From: Micromonospora inositola
GTDB taxonomy: Bacteria > Actinomycetota > Actinomycetes > Mycobacteriales > Micromonosporaceae
Direction: 5' to 3'
Assembly: GCF_900090285.1 (NCBI RefSeq)
Contig: NZ_LT607754.1
Span: 2,294,001-2,358,000, forward strand
DNA: 64,000 bases
The notes beneath the pieces were generated by a model. That model worked only from the letters and a program-made list of their open reading frames with translations. It searched no databases and was not told the DNA's origin. Of this stretch, positions 1 through 8,488 are shown piece by piece. Within the stretch, counting starts at the first letter, position 1. The number at the start of each line of letters is the position of its first letter. The position numbers and the translations under genes were made by a program.

Positions 1-1
1 G

Positions 2-955
2 CTGGGCCGCTACGACGAGGCCGCCGGTGAGCTGGGCTTCGCCATCGCGATGGACCCGGCGAACGCCGAGGCCCTGACCATGCTGGCCCGGGTGCACCTC
101 GCCGCCGACCGGTCCGCCGAGGCGCTCACCGCCGCCGACGCGGCCGTCGCCGCCGCCCCGGGCGCCGTACCGCCGCTGGTCGCGCGCGGGTTCGCGCTGG
201 CCGACCTGAGCGAGTTCAAGGCCGCCGCGGGGACCGCCGACGAGATCCTGGCGCTCGGCCCGACCGATGCGTACGCCCAACGCAGCGCCGCCGCGATCCT
301 GGCCGGCTCGCGCAACGGTCAGCAGGCGCTCAACGCCGCCTGGCGGGGCGTCGAGCTGGCCCCGGAGGAGCCGCAGGCGCACCTGGTGCTCGGTCTGGTG
401 TCGGCCCGGCTGGAGGTGTACGACCTCGCCGAACGGGCCTACCGGGAGGCGCTGCGGCTGGACCCGGAGCTGGCCGTGGCCCGGCACGACATGGGCGTCA
501 TCCGGCTGGAGCAGCGCCGCTACGCCGAGGCGCTGGAGCACCTGGTCGAGGCGGCCGCGCTGGATCCGGCGGGGACGGACTCCGGGCGTACGATCGCGGA
601 CGGGCTGCGCCGGCTGGTGCTCTACGGCGCCGGCTGGTCGCTGATCGCGACCGTGCTGGTCGCCTTCCTGGGCCCGGCCGGACCGGGCTTCTCCCGGGTC
701 TTCGCGGCCCTGGCCGCGCTCGGCGGGGCGCTGGTGGTGTGGCGCCACTCGACCCGGGTGCCGGGACTGCTCCGCACGATCCTGCCCGGCCTGCTCCGCT
801 CCGACCGGACGCTGGCGTTGGCGCTCTACGCGGTGGCCGCCGGGCCGGTGCTGCTCCTGCTCTACGCACTGGTCGGGACGCCGTGGCCGCTGGTCGCCGC
901 GATCGCCGCCGCGTCGTTGGCCGAGTTCGCGGTGTTCGCCCGTTCCTCGAAGTGA
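2..955 (+). CDS. TPR-repeat membrane protein, 5' end outside window
   Basis: The reading frame is open to the left edge of the window, so the start is missing. The visible 317 residues begin inside a tetratricopeptide repeat (LGRYDEAAGELGFAIAMDP) and continue with several more TPR-like helix pairs to about residue 190. A C-terminal membrane part with about three or four hydrophobic segments follows (for example LIATVLVAFLGPAGPG and ALALYAVAAGPVLLLLYAL). TPR domains mediate protein-protein contacts; the membrane tail suggests a membrane-anchored scaffold. No enzymatic motif is visible and the specific role is unknown. Confidence 0.8.
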   Translation: MGRYDEAAGELGFAIAMDPANAEALTMLARVHLAADRSAEALTAADAAVAAAPGAVPPLVARGFALADLSEFKAAAGTADEILALGPTDAYAQRSAAAILAGSRNGQQALNAAWRGVELAPEEPQAHLVLGLVSARLEVYDLAERAYREALRLDPELAVARHDMGVIRLEQRRYAEALEHLVEAAALDPAGTDSGRTIADGLRRLVLYGAGWSLIATVLVAFLGPAGPGFSRVFAALAALGGALVVWRHSTRVPGLLRTILPGLLRSDRTLALALYAVAAGPVLLLLYALVGTPWPLVAAIAAASLAEFAVFARSSK

Positions 956-974
956 CCGGTGGTCGCTGTGGGGG

Positions 975-1046
975 GGGTTCGCCGGAGCCCGACGGGCTCC
1001 GGGCGGTCAGGCTTGATCCCGCCGCCGGTCGGGCTCGGGCGAAACC
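975..1046 (+). terminator. long imperfect hairpin after the TPR gene
   Basis: Bases 975-993 pair with 1028-1046 with few mismatches. Inside, GGAGCCC (984-990) pairs locally with GGGCTCC (994-1000). The structure lies between the end of the TPR gene (955) and the convergent hmgA stop (1089), so it probably terminates one or both transcripts. There is no clear U-run, which is usual for actinomycete terminators. Confidence 0.5.
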
Positions 1047-1088
1047 CTGTGCCGGTCGGTGTCCGCCCGGCGAAAACCCCCAGCGCAA

Positions 1089-2255
1089 CTAAGGACGACG
1101 GGCCCAGGTCCAGGCGTAGCCGGAGTCCTCGCACGCCGACGCCGCGTCGCAGAGGTCCAGTGGCCGGAAGGTGTCGACCATGACGGCCAGCTCGTCGAAG
1201 AAGTCGACGCCGATCGAGCGCTCGGCGGCCCCCGGCTGAGGGCCGTGGGTGAAGCCGGACGGGTGCAGCGAGATCGAGCCCTGCTCGATGCCGGAGCCGC
1301 GCCGGGCCTCGTAGTTGCCGCCGGTGTAGAAGAGCATCTCGTCGGAGTCGACGTTGTGGTGGTTGTACGGCACCGGGATGGCGTCCGGGTGGTAGTCCAC
1401 CTTGCGGGGCACGAACGAGCAGATCACGAAGTTCGGGCCCTGGAAGGTCTGGTGCACGGGCGGTGGCTGGTGGATGCGCCCGGTGATGGGCTCGAAGTCG
1501 TGGATGGAGAAGGCCCACGGGTACATGTGCCCGTCCCAGCCGACCACGTCGAACGGGTGGTGGGCGTAGACGTACCTCGTCCAACCGCGACGGTGCCGGA
1601 CCAGCACCTCGACGTCGGTGTCGTCGACCAGCAGCGGCGCGTCCGGTCCCCGGACGTCCCGCTCGCAGTACGGCGAGTGTTCCAGGAACTGGCCGCGGAC
1701 CGAGAGGTAGCGCTTGGGCGGGCCGATGTGACCGGCCGCCTCGACGGCGAGCAGCCGGGTCGGCTCGTCGCCGGTGGGCACCAGCCGGTGGATGGTCGAG
1801 GTGGGGATGATGACGTAGTCGCCGGCCACCGCCTCCAGCACGCCGAACGGGGACTCCACCCGCAGCGAGCCGGACTCCAGGTAGAGGCAGTGGTCGCCGG
1901 TGGCGTCGCGGAACAGCGGGGATGGCCGGTCGGCCAGCACGTACGCGATCCGGACGTCGTCGTTGGCGAGCAGGTACTGCCGGCCGAGCACCGGGTCCGC
2001 GCCGGTCCCGTCGAGCTTGTGGGTGCGCAGGTGGCGCGGCTTGAGCGGCAGGTTGGGCACTCGGGCGAAGGCGGGCGGGGTGAACTCCTCGGCGGCGACG
2101 ATCGCGGTCGGCGCGTGCCGGTGGTAGAGCAGGGACGAGTCGGAGGAGAAGCCTTCCTGGCCGACCAGCTCCTCGGCGTAGAGGCCGCCGTCGGGCTGGC
2201 GGAACTGGGTGTGGCGCTTGCGGGGCACCTCACCGACGCTGCGGTAGTACGGCAT
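1089..2255 (-). CDS. hmgA: homogentisate 1,2-dioxygenase
   Basis: The 388-aa product is a homogentisate dioxygenase, which opens the ring of homogentisate to maleylacetoacetate with non-heme Fe(II) in tyrosine and phenylalanine catabolism. The iron-site signature is visible: in YNHHNVDSDEMLFY the second His and the Glu six residues later match the family ligands, and the His of HPSGFTHGP matches the third. The start is the ATG giving MPYYRSVGEVPRKRH, preceded by GGGAGG at good spacing; the open frame continues upstream without family similarity. The gene diverges from the X-fahA pair, which supplies the later pathway step. Confidence 0.93.
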   Translation of the reverse strand: MPYYRSVGEVPRKRHTQFRQPDGGLYAEELVGQEGFSSDSSLLYHRHAPTAIVAAEEFTPPAFARVPNLPLKPRHLRTHKLDGTGADPVLGRQYLLANDDVRIAYVLADRPSPLFRDATGDHCLYLESGSLRVESPFGVLEAVAGDYVIIPTSTIHRLVPTGDEPTRLLAVEAAGHIGPPKRYLSVRGQFLEHSPYCERDVRGPDAPLLVDDTDVEVLVRHRRGWTRYVYAHHPFDVVGWDGHMYPWAFSIHDFEPITGRIHQPPPVHQTFQGPNFVICSFVPRKVDYHPDAIPVPYNHHNVDSDEMLFYTGGNYEARRGSGIEQGSISLHPSGFTHGPQPGAAERSIGVDFFDELAVMVDTFRPLDLCDAASACEDSGYAWTWARRP

Positions 2256-2291
2256 TTCGCCTCCCGTTATGTCCCGTTCTCCGGCCGGTGA

Positions 2292-2308
2292 CGTCCGATA
2301 ATCGGACG
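2292..2308. promoter_or_regulatory. 17-bp perfect palindrome in hmgA / X-fahA divergent promoter
   Basis: CGTCCGAT-A-ATCGGACG is a perfect inverted repeat with 8-bp arms around one central base. It lies in the 94-bp gap between the two divergent starts. A TAGCGT -10-like hexamer for the rightward genes (2326-2331) sits 18 bp after TCGGAC inside the palindrome. A dimeric regulator bound here could control both directions. The cognate regulator is not known; an AsnC gene (10.6 kb) and an IclR gene (23.3 kb) are the nearest candidates. Confidence 0.5.
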
Positions 2309-2349
2309 CGGTTGTCCGTTCCTTGTAGCGTCCCGTAAATTCTTGTCTC

Positions 2350-3207
2350 GTGTCAACGCAGGTGCCCCGCCTCTTCGCCGGTCTCGTCGACGACGCCGCC
2401 GTCTTCCCGCCCGGCAGCGCCGCGCTGCCCGACGCGGTGGTCGCCCACCGGCGGCACCGCACCGCCTGGTACGCCGACCTGGTCGGCCCGCTGCTGCTGC
2501 CCGCCTCGACCCTGCCGGAGCTGCCCGACCTGCTCGACCCGGACGAGCCGATGGCGGTCGGCGTCATCGCCGACGTGCCGATCGGCCAGCTCGACGCGGC
2601 GCTCGCCGAAGCCGACCCCCGGATCACCGTCCGGCAGGTCGAGGCGGCCGTCGCCAAGCGCGGCGAGGACCCGCAGCCAGGCCTGGCCGAGCTGGTCAAG
2701 CTCGCCGAGCGGCTGGGCGGCATCCCCGTCCACGCCGAGATCCCGCTGACCTTCGGGCTGATGGGGGCGCTGGACGCGGTCGCCGAGGCGCGGGCCGACG
2801 GGCTACCGGTCGCGGCGAAGTTCCGCACCGGCGGGCTGGCCGCCGAGCTCTTCCCGACGCCGATCGAGCTGGCCGCGGTGATCTCCGCCTGCCGGGACCG
2901 GGAGCTGCCGTTCAAGCTGACCGCCGGGCTGCACCACGCGGTGCGACACCGCGACCCGGAGACCGGCTTCACCCACCACGGCTTCGTCAACGTGCTCGCC
3001 GCCGCGCTCGCCGCCAGCGACGGCGCCGAGGTGGACGCGGTGGCCGAACTGCTCGCCGCCACCGACCCGGTCCGGCTGGCCGAGCGCGCGCGGGCCGACC
3101 GCGACGCGGGGCGTCCGCTCTGGATCGGGTACGGCTCGTGCAGCATTGAGGAACCACTGACCGATCTGATCCGGCTGGGGCTGGTGAACGGGGGCTACGA
3201 GGAATGA
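2350..3207 (+). CDS. conserved protein of unknown function in the homogentisate locus
   Basis: This 285-aa soluble protein starts at a GTG (VSTQVPRLFAGLVDDAAVFPP) with no clear Shine-Dalgarno, close to the predicted transcription start. I cannot assign a family. Conserved-looking blocks are GLVDDAAVFPPG near the N-terminus, VAAKFRTGG, FKLTAGLHHAVRH and WIGYGSCSIEEPLTDLI near the C-terminus. The alternating beta strands and helices could fit a TIM-barrel-like fold, but that is a guess. The last 4 bases overlap the fahA start (ATGA), implying translational coupling, and hmgA diverges from it. A role in homogentisate breakdown is therefore likely, possibly the maleylacetoacetate isomerisation step that is otherwise missing here. 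Confidence 0.75.
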   Translation: MSTQVPRLFAGLVDDAAVFPPGSAALPDAVVAHRRHRTAWYADLVGPLLLPASTLPELPDLLDPDEPMAVGVIADVPIGQLDAALAEADPRITVRQVEAAVAKRGEDPQPGLAELVKLAERLGGIPVHAEIPLTFGLMGALDAVAEARADGLPVAAKFRTGGLAAELFPTPIELAAVISACRDRELPFKLTAGLHHAVRHRDPETGFTHHGFVNVLAAALAASDGAEVDAVAELLAATDPVRLAERARADRDAGRPLWIGYGSCSIEEPLTDLIRLGLVNGGYEE

Positions 3208-4403
3208 CCTGGGTGACGGGTGCGGACGGTTCGCCGTACGGGGTGCGGAATCTGCCGTACGGGGTGTTCCGGCGCGGCGGGCAGGAGCCGCGGATCGGCG
3301 TACGGATCGGGGACTTCGTGCTGGACCTGGCCGGCGCGGAGGCGGCCGGTCTGGTGCTGGCCGCCGGGGCGCTCGGCCGACCCACGCTGAACGACTTCAT
3401 GGCCCTCGGCCGCCCCCAGTGGACCGCCGTCCGGCAGCGGATCACCGAGCTGCTGACCGACTCCACCCACCGTCCGGCGGTGGAGCCGCTGCTGGCGCCG
3501 CTGCGCGAGGTGGAGCTGCTGCTTCCGATCGAGGTTGCCGACTACGTCGACTTCTACTCGTCCGAGCACCACGCGGGCAACGTCGGGCAGATCTTCCGCC
3601 CCGGCCAGCCGCCGCTGCTGCCCAACTGGAAGCACGTGCCGATCGGCTACCACGGCCGGGCCGGCACCGTGGTGGTCTCCGGCACCCCGGTCGTGCGCCC
3701 CCGCGGGCAGCGGGCCACCGCGCAGGGCCCGACCACCGGCGCCTCCGTGCGCCTGGACATCGAGGCCGAGGTCGGCTTCGTGGTCGGGGTGCCGAGCGTG
3801 CTCGGCGACCGGGTCCCCGTGGCCGACTTCGCCGACCACGTCTTCGGTGTGGTGCTGGTCAACGACTGGTCCGCCCGCGACATCCAGGCGTGGGAGTACC
3901 AGCCGCTCGGCCCGTTCCTCGGCAAGTCCTTCGCCACCTCGGTCTCGGCCTGGGTGACGCCGCTGGACGCGCTGGCGGACGCCTTCGTGCCCGCCCCGGA
4001 CCAGGACCCGCCGGTGCAGGAGTACCTGCACGACACCCCGCACCTCGGGCTGGACCTCAGGCTGTCGGTCGAGTGGAACGGCGAGCGGGTCAGCGAGCCG
4101 CCCTTCGCCACCATGTACTGGACGCCGGCCCAGCAGCTCGCCCACCTCACCGTCAACGGCGCGTCGCTGCGTACCGGCGACCTCTACGCCTCCGGCACCG
4201 TCTCCGGGCCGGACCGTGGCCAGGTCGGCTCGTTCCTGGAGCTGACCTGGGGCGGCGCCGAGCCGGTCAAGTTCGCCGACGGCGGCAGCCGCACGTTCCT
4301 GGAGGACGGCGACACGGTCACCATCACGGCCACCGCGCCCGGACCGGACGGCACCACGATCGCCCTGGGCGAGGTCACCGGCAGGATCCTCCCCGCCCGC
4401 TGA
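3204..4403 (+). CDS. fahA: fumarylacetoacetase
   Basis: The 399-aa enzyme hydrolyses fumarylacetoacetate to fumarate and acetoacetate, the last step of tyrosine catabolism. It has the N-terminal FAH domain (YGVFRRGGQEPRIGVRIGD) followed by the catalytic FAH fold. Diagnostic motifs are DYVDFYSSEHHAGNVG (metal-binding Asp and catalytic His), NWKHVPIGYHGRAGT, LDIEAEVGFVVG (acidic metal ligands) and NDWSARDIQAWEYQPLGPF. Its length matches bacterial FAH proteins (about 400-430 aa). The ATG overlaps the stop of the upstream unknown gene by 4 bases. Confidence 0.95.
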   Translation: MTWVTGADGSPYGVRNLPYGVFRRGGQEPRIGVRIGDFVLDLAGAEAAGLVLAAGALGRPTLNDFMALGRPQWTAVRQRITELLTDSTHRPAVEPLLAPLREVELLLPIEVADYVDFYSSEHHAGNVGQIFRPGQPPLLPNWKHVPIGYHGRAGTVVVSGTPVVRPRGQRATAQGPTTGASVRLDIEAEVGFVVGVPSVLGDRVPVADFADHVFGVVLVNDWSARDIQAWEYQPLGPFLGKSFATSVSAWVTPLDALADAFVPAPDQDPPVQEYLHDTPHLGLDLRLSVEWNGERVSEPPFATMYWTPAQQLAHLTVNGASLRTGDLYASGTVSGPDRGQVGSFLELTWGGAEPVKFADGGSRTFLEDGDTVTITATAPGPDGTTIALGEVTGRILPAR

Positions 4404-4417
4404 ACCCGCCGTCCACC

Positions 4418-4452
4418 GGTCCCCGGTCGCACCCACTGTGCGACCGGGGACC
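4418..4452 (+). terminator. terminator after fahA
   Basis: A perfect 15-bp stem (4418-4432 with 4438-4452) has a 5-base loop. It is nested in an outer ACCGGT / ACCGGT pair and begins 15 bases after the fahA stop. Confidence 0.8.
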
Positions 4453-4531
4453 GCGCACCGGTGGCGGAAATGTCACCGAGGGCTCCCCGTTCCCGTTCAC
4501 GCGCCGTACCGTGGACGACACGGGAGGTGTC

Positions 4532-5014
4532 ATGTCGACGGTGACGGTTACCGCATTCATCGAAGCGCAGGACGTCGACGTCTGGCGGCTCCTCACCGAC
4601 CTCTCCGCCCGGGCCGGCTGGCTCTCCGCCGTCGGCGCGGTGGAGGTGCTCAGCACCGGGGCCTTCGCCCCCGGCACCGCCTGGCGGGAGACCCGGCTCC
4701 GGCCCGGGGGCGACGAGCAGTCCGAGGAGTTCCTCGTGGTGGAGGCCGTCGCGCCGCACCGGCTGGTGCTCAGCTCCCCGGGGGCCGGCGTGGACTACCG
4801 GATCACCTGGACGCTTCGGACGGTCGAGCGGCGCCGACGCGGCTGCACCCAGGTCACCGTCGAGCAGGAGGCCGTGCCGACCGCCCCGTACGGCCGGGTG
4901 CTGGCCCTGATCCTCGGCGGCCTCGCCGCCCGCGCGGTCGAGGGCGCCCTCCGGCGTGACCTGGCCGACCTGGCCCGCGCAGTCGCCCCCGCCTCCTCCG
5001 CCGAGGCCGCCTGA
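4532..5014 (+). CDS. SRPBCC-family (START/polyketide-cyclase-like) protein
   Basis: The 160-aa protein has the SRPBCC layout. A beta strand with MSTVTVTAFIEAQDVDVWRLLTDL opens the fold, tryptophan-rich turns follow (AGWLSAVGAVEVL), a mid-region reads FLVVEAVAPHRLVLSS, and the C-terminal helix (GRVLALILGGLAARAVEGALRRDL) closes the hydrophobic cavity. Such proteins bind lipids or other hydrophobic ligands; the ligand here is unknown. The start is the ATG with GGGAGG about 6 bases upstream. It stands alone between the fahA terminator and a repeat region. Confidence 0.75.
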   Translation: MSTVTVTAFIEAQDVDVWRLLTDLSARAGWLSAVGAVEVLSTGAFAPGTAWRETRLRPGGDEQSEEFLVVEAVAPHRLVLSSPGAGVDYRITWTLRTVERRRRGCTQVTVEQEAVPTAPYGRVLALILGGLAARAVEGALRRDLADLARAVAPASSAEAA

Positions 5015-5093
5015 GCCGCCAACCCGGCTCCGCCGGCCCGGCCTGACGACCGCCTGAGCCGCCGACGCGGCTCCGCCGGCCCGGCCTGACGAC
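5008..5093 (+). repeat. 43-bp tandem direct repeat, two copies
   Basis: Copy 1 (5008-5050) and copy 2 (5051-5093) are 43 bp each and differ at only about two positions (AACC versus GACG near the middle). The first copy contains the stop codon of the SRPBCC gene and its final Ala codon. Each unit contains partly self-complementary GCCGGC-rich sequence, so the pair may also act as a weak terminator. Confidence 0.8.
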
Positions 5094-5181
5094 CGCCCGC
5101 CCCCGCCGACCGGGCCCGGCGGCTCGACCTGACCGGGATGTGAGGGGTTCCGCTGGGTAGGGTGCCGGGCGGAGGTGCGGC

Positions 5182-6435
5182 ATGGGGTTGCCCGAGGGGC
5201 GGCGGCGGATCACGGCGGCGGTCGCGGCGGTGCTCACCGTCGCGGTGGTCGCCGCCATCGTCTACCGCGTGCTTGCTCCCGCCGAGGTGATCACGCCGGC
5301 CCGGGCCGCGTACCCACCGGCGGCGACCCCGCCCGTGGGGGTGATCGGCCGGCTGCCGGTGGCGCCGCTGATCGTGGACGGCCGGCTGCGGGTCTACGCC
5401 GGCACCCGGCAGGTGTACGCCGACCAGCCGATCGACGGGAAGCACCGGGTCACCCCCTTCTGGTCGTACCGCCGCTGGCCGGCGAAGCTGGCCGGCGTGC
5501 TGGCCAGCGGCACCATGGTGGTCACCCGCTGGTCGGACGGGGCGCTGGTCGGACTGGACAGCCGTACCGGGCGGGTCACCTGGCGGGCCGACGGGCCGGA
5601 GCCGGGGGCCGTCGTGAAGCCGCGCCGCACCGGCGCGAGCACCGTCTGGGACCCGAACGGCCTGCACGTCACCCGGACCGGGGACGGCCGCGAGGTGCTG
5701 GTGGTCGTCGGCGCGCGCCGGCTGGTCGGATACGACCTGGCCGGCCGGGGGCAGCTCTGGGAGGCCGACGTGCAGTCCGGCTGCCGTACCGACGTGGGGA
5801 CCACCGCGACCGGCGAGCTGATCGCGGTCGACGGCTGCGCGGGCCCGGCGGCGGTCGAGTTCCGGGACGCGGCGACCGGGGCGGTCCGCACCCGCTGGCG
5901 CCCGCCGGGCGGCGCGGACGAGCTGGTGGTGACCCCGGTGGGCTGCGTCGACAGGCACTCGGAGTGCCGGGGGCTGCGGACCGTGGGGTCGGGCGACGAC
6001 GCCGAGCGGGGCTGGCTGGTCGGCGCGGGCGAGCCGGTGGCCGCGCCCGGCCTGGACGGGCCGGACGCCGAACTGGCCGGAGAGCGGGTCGTCGGCAGCA
6101 CCGGCGGGGTGCTGACCGGCCGGTCGGCGCGGACCGGCGAGGAGTTGTGGCGGCGGGCCGACCTCGGGCCGGTGCGGATCATCGCCGCGCAGCCCGGGCG
6201 GGTGCACCTGCTGACCGAGCGGAACGACCTGGTCACCCTCGATCCGAGCACCGGCGCCCAGCGGTCCCGCTTTGCCATGGACATCGGTCACGACGGCGTG
6301 GCCTGGGTGCCCGGGCGGGCGTACGCGGCGGACGGCTACCTCGCCCTGGAACGGCTCCGGGAGGACGCCACCGCGGACTCGGACGACCAGGCGTACTTCC
6401 TGATGGCGGAGTCGGTGCTGCTCGCCGCGACGTAG
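5182..6435 (+). CDS. membrane-anchored PQQ-like beta-propeller protein
   Basis: The 417-aa product has an uncleaved-looking N-terminal anchor (residues about 10-32, ITAAVAAVLTVAVVAAIVYRVL). An extracellular domain follows, built from repeated blades with patterns such as GLDSRTGRVTWRADG, GYDLAGRGQLWEADV, GRSARTGEELWRRADL and TLDPSTGAQRSRF. These resemble PQQ-binding-like (YWTD/BamB-type) propellers without the catalytic residues of quinoprotein dehydrogenases. It is probably an extracytoplasmic binding or scaffold protein. A similar protein lies at 11.2 kb on the far side of the HPPD operon. Confidence 0.75.
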   Translation: MGLPEGRRRITAAVAAVLTVAVVAAIVYRVLAPAEVITPARAAYPPAATPPVGVIGRLPVAPLIVDGRLRVYAGTRQVYADQPIDGKHRVTPFWSYRRWPAKLAGVLASGTMVVTRWSDGALVGLDSRTGRVTWRADGPEPGAVVKPRRTGASTVWDPNGLHVTRTGDGREVLVVVGARRLVGYDLAGRGQLWEADVQSGCRTDVGTTATGELIAVDGCAGPAAVEFRDAATGAVRTRWRPPGGADELVVTPVGCVDRHSECRGLRTVGSGDDAERGWLVGAGEPVAAPGLDGPDAELAGERVVGSTGGVLTGRSARTGEELWRRADLGPVRIIAAQPGRVHLLTERNDLVTLDPSTGAQRSRFAMDIGHDGVAWVPGRAYAADGYLALERLREDATADSDDQAYFLMAESVLLAAT

Positions 6436-6448
6436 GGCCGCGGCGAGC
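6420..6448. terminator. hairpin at convergent gene ends
   Basis: GCTCGCCGCG (6420-6429) pairs perfectly with CGCGGCGAGC (6439-6448), overlapping the stop codon of the beta-propeller gene. The facing aminotransferase ends at 6459, so this probably works in both directions. Confidence 0.7.
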
Positions 6449-6458
6449 AGCGGCCGGG

Positions 6459-7562
6459 TCAGGCCAGCGCCGACTCGGCGGCGGCGAGGAAGGCGTCGTT
6501 CTCCGCCGGGGTGCCGATGGTGACCCGCACCCCGTCCCCGGCGAACGGCCGGACGATCACCCCGCGGGCCTCGCACGCCTGGCCGAACTCCACCGCCCGC
6601 TCGCCCAGCGGCAGCCAGACGAAGTTGGCCTGGCTGGCCGGCACGTCGGGGACGAGCTTGCGTAGCGCCTCGGTGACCCGGTCCCGCTCGGCGACGACCA
6701 GCGCGCACCGGCGCTCCACCTCGTCGGCCTGGGCCAGCGCGGCCAGCGCGCCGGCCTGGGCGGCCATGCTGGTGGAGAAGGGCGTCACCACCTTGCGGAC
6801 GGCGGCGGCCACCTCCGGGGCGGCGACGAGGAAGCCGATCCGCAGCCCGGCCAGGCCCCACGCCTTGGAGAGGGTGCGCAGCACGACGATGTTGGGCCGG
6901 TCCAGGTAGGTGAGGCCGTCCGGCACCTCGGGGTCGGTGACGAACTCCCGGTACGCCTCGTCGATCACCACCAGCACGTCGTCGGGCACCGCGTCGAGGA
7001 AGCGGTCCAGCTCGGCCTTGCGGACGGCCGTGCCGGTCGGGTTGTTCGGGTTGCAGACCAGGATCATCCGGGTCCGGTCGGTCACGGCCGTGGCCATCGA
7101 GGCCAGGTCGTGGCCGTGCCCGGCGTCGTTGGGCACCCGCACGCTGGTCGCGCCGCTGGTCGCCGCGATGATCGGGTACGCCTCGAACGACCGCCACGAG
7201 TAGAGCAGCTCGTCGCCGGGGAGGCAGGTGGCCCGGACCAGGTGCTCGGCCAGCGCCACCGAGCCGCAGCCGGTGGCGATCCGGCCGGCGTCCACGCCGT
7301 ACCGCTCGGCCAGGGCCTGGCGCAGCGCCACCACACCCATGTCCGGGTAGCGGTGCGAACCGGCCGCCGCCTCGGCGACCGCCTCCACCACGCCGGGCAG
7401 CGGGCCGTACGGCACCTCGTTGCTGGCCAGCTTGATCGCCTCGGGCAGACCCAGCTCGCGGGCCAGGTCGGCCGGGCTCCGGCCGGGCACGTAGTTGGGC
7501 AGCGCGTCGAGGTCGGCGCGGGTCAGCCGCAGCGGCGGCTGGTGACGTCCGGTGTCGGTCAT
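6459..7562 (-). CDS. HisC-like / aromatic amino acid aminotransferase
   Basis: The 367-aa protein is a fold-type I PLP aminotransferase of the histidinol-phosphate aminotransferase family. Visible features are [33 protein letters not shown], the PLP-lysine motif [15 protein letters not shown] and FVWLP. In actinobacteria close relatives act as aromatic amino acid aminotransferases. As the last gene of the HPPD operon it probably converts tyrosine to 4-hydroxyphenylpyruvate, although a histidine-biosynthetic role cannot be excluded. No other his gene is nearby. The ATG overlaps the upstream stop by 4 bases (ATGA), so the longer upstream frame is not the start. Confidence 0.85.
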   Translation of the reverse strand: MTDTGRHQPPLRLTRADLDALPNYVPGRSPADLARELGLPEAIKLASNEVPYGPLPGVVEAVAEAAAGSHRYPDMGVVALRQALAERYGVDAGRIATGCGSVALAEHLVRATCLPGDELLYSWRSFEAYPIIAATSGATSVRVPNDAGHGHDLASMATAVTDRTRMILVCNPNNPTGTAVRKAELDRFLDAVPDDVLVVIDEAYREFVTDPEVPDGLTYLDRPNIVVLRTLSKAWGLAGLRIGFLVAAPEVAAAVRKVVTPFSTSMAAQAGALAALAQADEVERRCALVVAERDRVTEALRKLVPDVPASQANFVWLPLGERAVEFGQACEARGVIVRPFAGDGVRVTIGTPAENDAFLAAAESALA

Positions 7563-8488
7563 GGGGTGTCTCCCGGGTGGTTGGCGCGGTCGCGCGGGGC
7601 GGTACGGGTGTCGGGCGTGGCGCGGGGCACCTGCACCACCACGGTCTGCGCACGTTTGTCGTGCAGCGCCTGGCGCAGCGGGTGGTCGAAGAGCGGGGAC
7701 ACCGCGTCGACGAACTGGAGCAGCAACCCGAAGCCGGCGCAGTACCAGAGCAGGGTGGGCAGGCCGCCGAGGGTGCTCCACCGCCGGGTCGCCCGTCCGA
7801 AGCCGAGTGGCTGGTCGGCCTCGATCGGCACCGCCCGGACCCGCATCACCCGCTTGCCGAAGGTCTGCCCGCTGGAGGCCATCGCCGGCACCTCGTAGGC
7901 GAACCAGAGCGCGGCGGCGATCAGCACGATGGCGAGCCACAGCCCGTCGGTGTGCGCGCCGGCGGGCGGTGGCGGTGTGGTGTCACCCGTCTCAGCCCGT
8001 CGCCAGACCTCTTGCCAGAAGGGAGCGACCTCAGCGATGAGGCGCCAGACGAACCAGCCGTTCACTGCGACGTTGAGCAGGAACAGGATGCCGAAGTCGA
8101 TCAGGCGGGCGACCAGTCGGGTGCCGTACGAGGCGAGCGGCAGCCCGTGCGGGCGCGGCTCCGGCGGCCGTCCCGGCCAGGTCGGGTACGGCCAGCCGGG
8201 CGGCGGCCCCTGCCGGTGCCCCGGTCCGGGGGCATACCCCGGGCCCGGCCAATGCCCTGGGCCGGGCTGCGCCGCGCCCGGGTGACCGGGGTGCGGCGGG
8301 CCGTGACCGGGACCGACGGGCGCGGGGGCCGGGGACGGCGGGGCCGCCGGGGCCGGTTCGGCCGGCGGTGGGCCCTCGGGCGGGGTGGCCTCGACCGGGA
8401 TCGGCGCGCCGATCCACCCCTCGCCGTCCCAGTAACGTCTGGTCTCGGGCTCGGCGGGGTCGACGTACCAGCCAGGTTGCACAGTCAC
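7559..8488 (-). CDS. DUF2510-RDD family membrane protein
   Basis: The 309-aa protein opens with a DUF2510 motif ([21 protein letters not shown]). A proline/glycine-rich linker of about 90 residues follows, then an RDD membrane domain with three or four hydrophobic segments (starting [19 protein letters not shown]) and [17 protein letters not shown] proteins are integral membrane proteins, some linked to ion or solute transport; the substrate is unknown. It starts at GTG, overlapping the upstream RDD gene by 4 bases (GTGA), and its stop overlaps the aminotransferase start. It is therefore translationally coupled on both sides. Confidence 0.85.
   Translation of the reverse strand: MTVQPGWYVDPAEPETRRYWDGEGWIGAPIPVEATPPEGPPPAEPAPAAPPSPAPAPVGPGHGPPHPGHPGAAQPGPGHWPGPGYAPGPGHRQGPPPGWPYPTWPGRPPEPRPHGLPLASYGTRLVARLIDFGILFLLNVAVNGWFVWRLIAEVAPFWQEVWRRAETGDTTPPPPAGAHTDGLWLAIVLIAAALWFAYEVPAMASSGQTFGKRVMRVRAVPIEADQPLGFGRATRRWSTLGGLPTLLWYCAGFGLLLQFVDAVSPLFDHPLRQALHDKRAQTVVVQVPRATPDTRTAPRDRANHPGDTP

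Noticed and set aside
5112..5163. Promoter for the first beta-propeller gene using TAGGGT (5158-5163)
   Set aside because: The -10 is good, but no acceptable -35 exists at 16-19 bp; it is left out of the feature list.
4795..7653. A 952-codon open frame on the minus strand
   Set aside because: It is antisense to the SRPBCC and beta-propeller genes and out of frame with the aminotransferase. Its translation is Arg/Pro/Ala low complexity with no domain, the usual result of high third-position GC.
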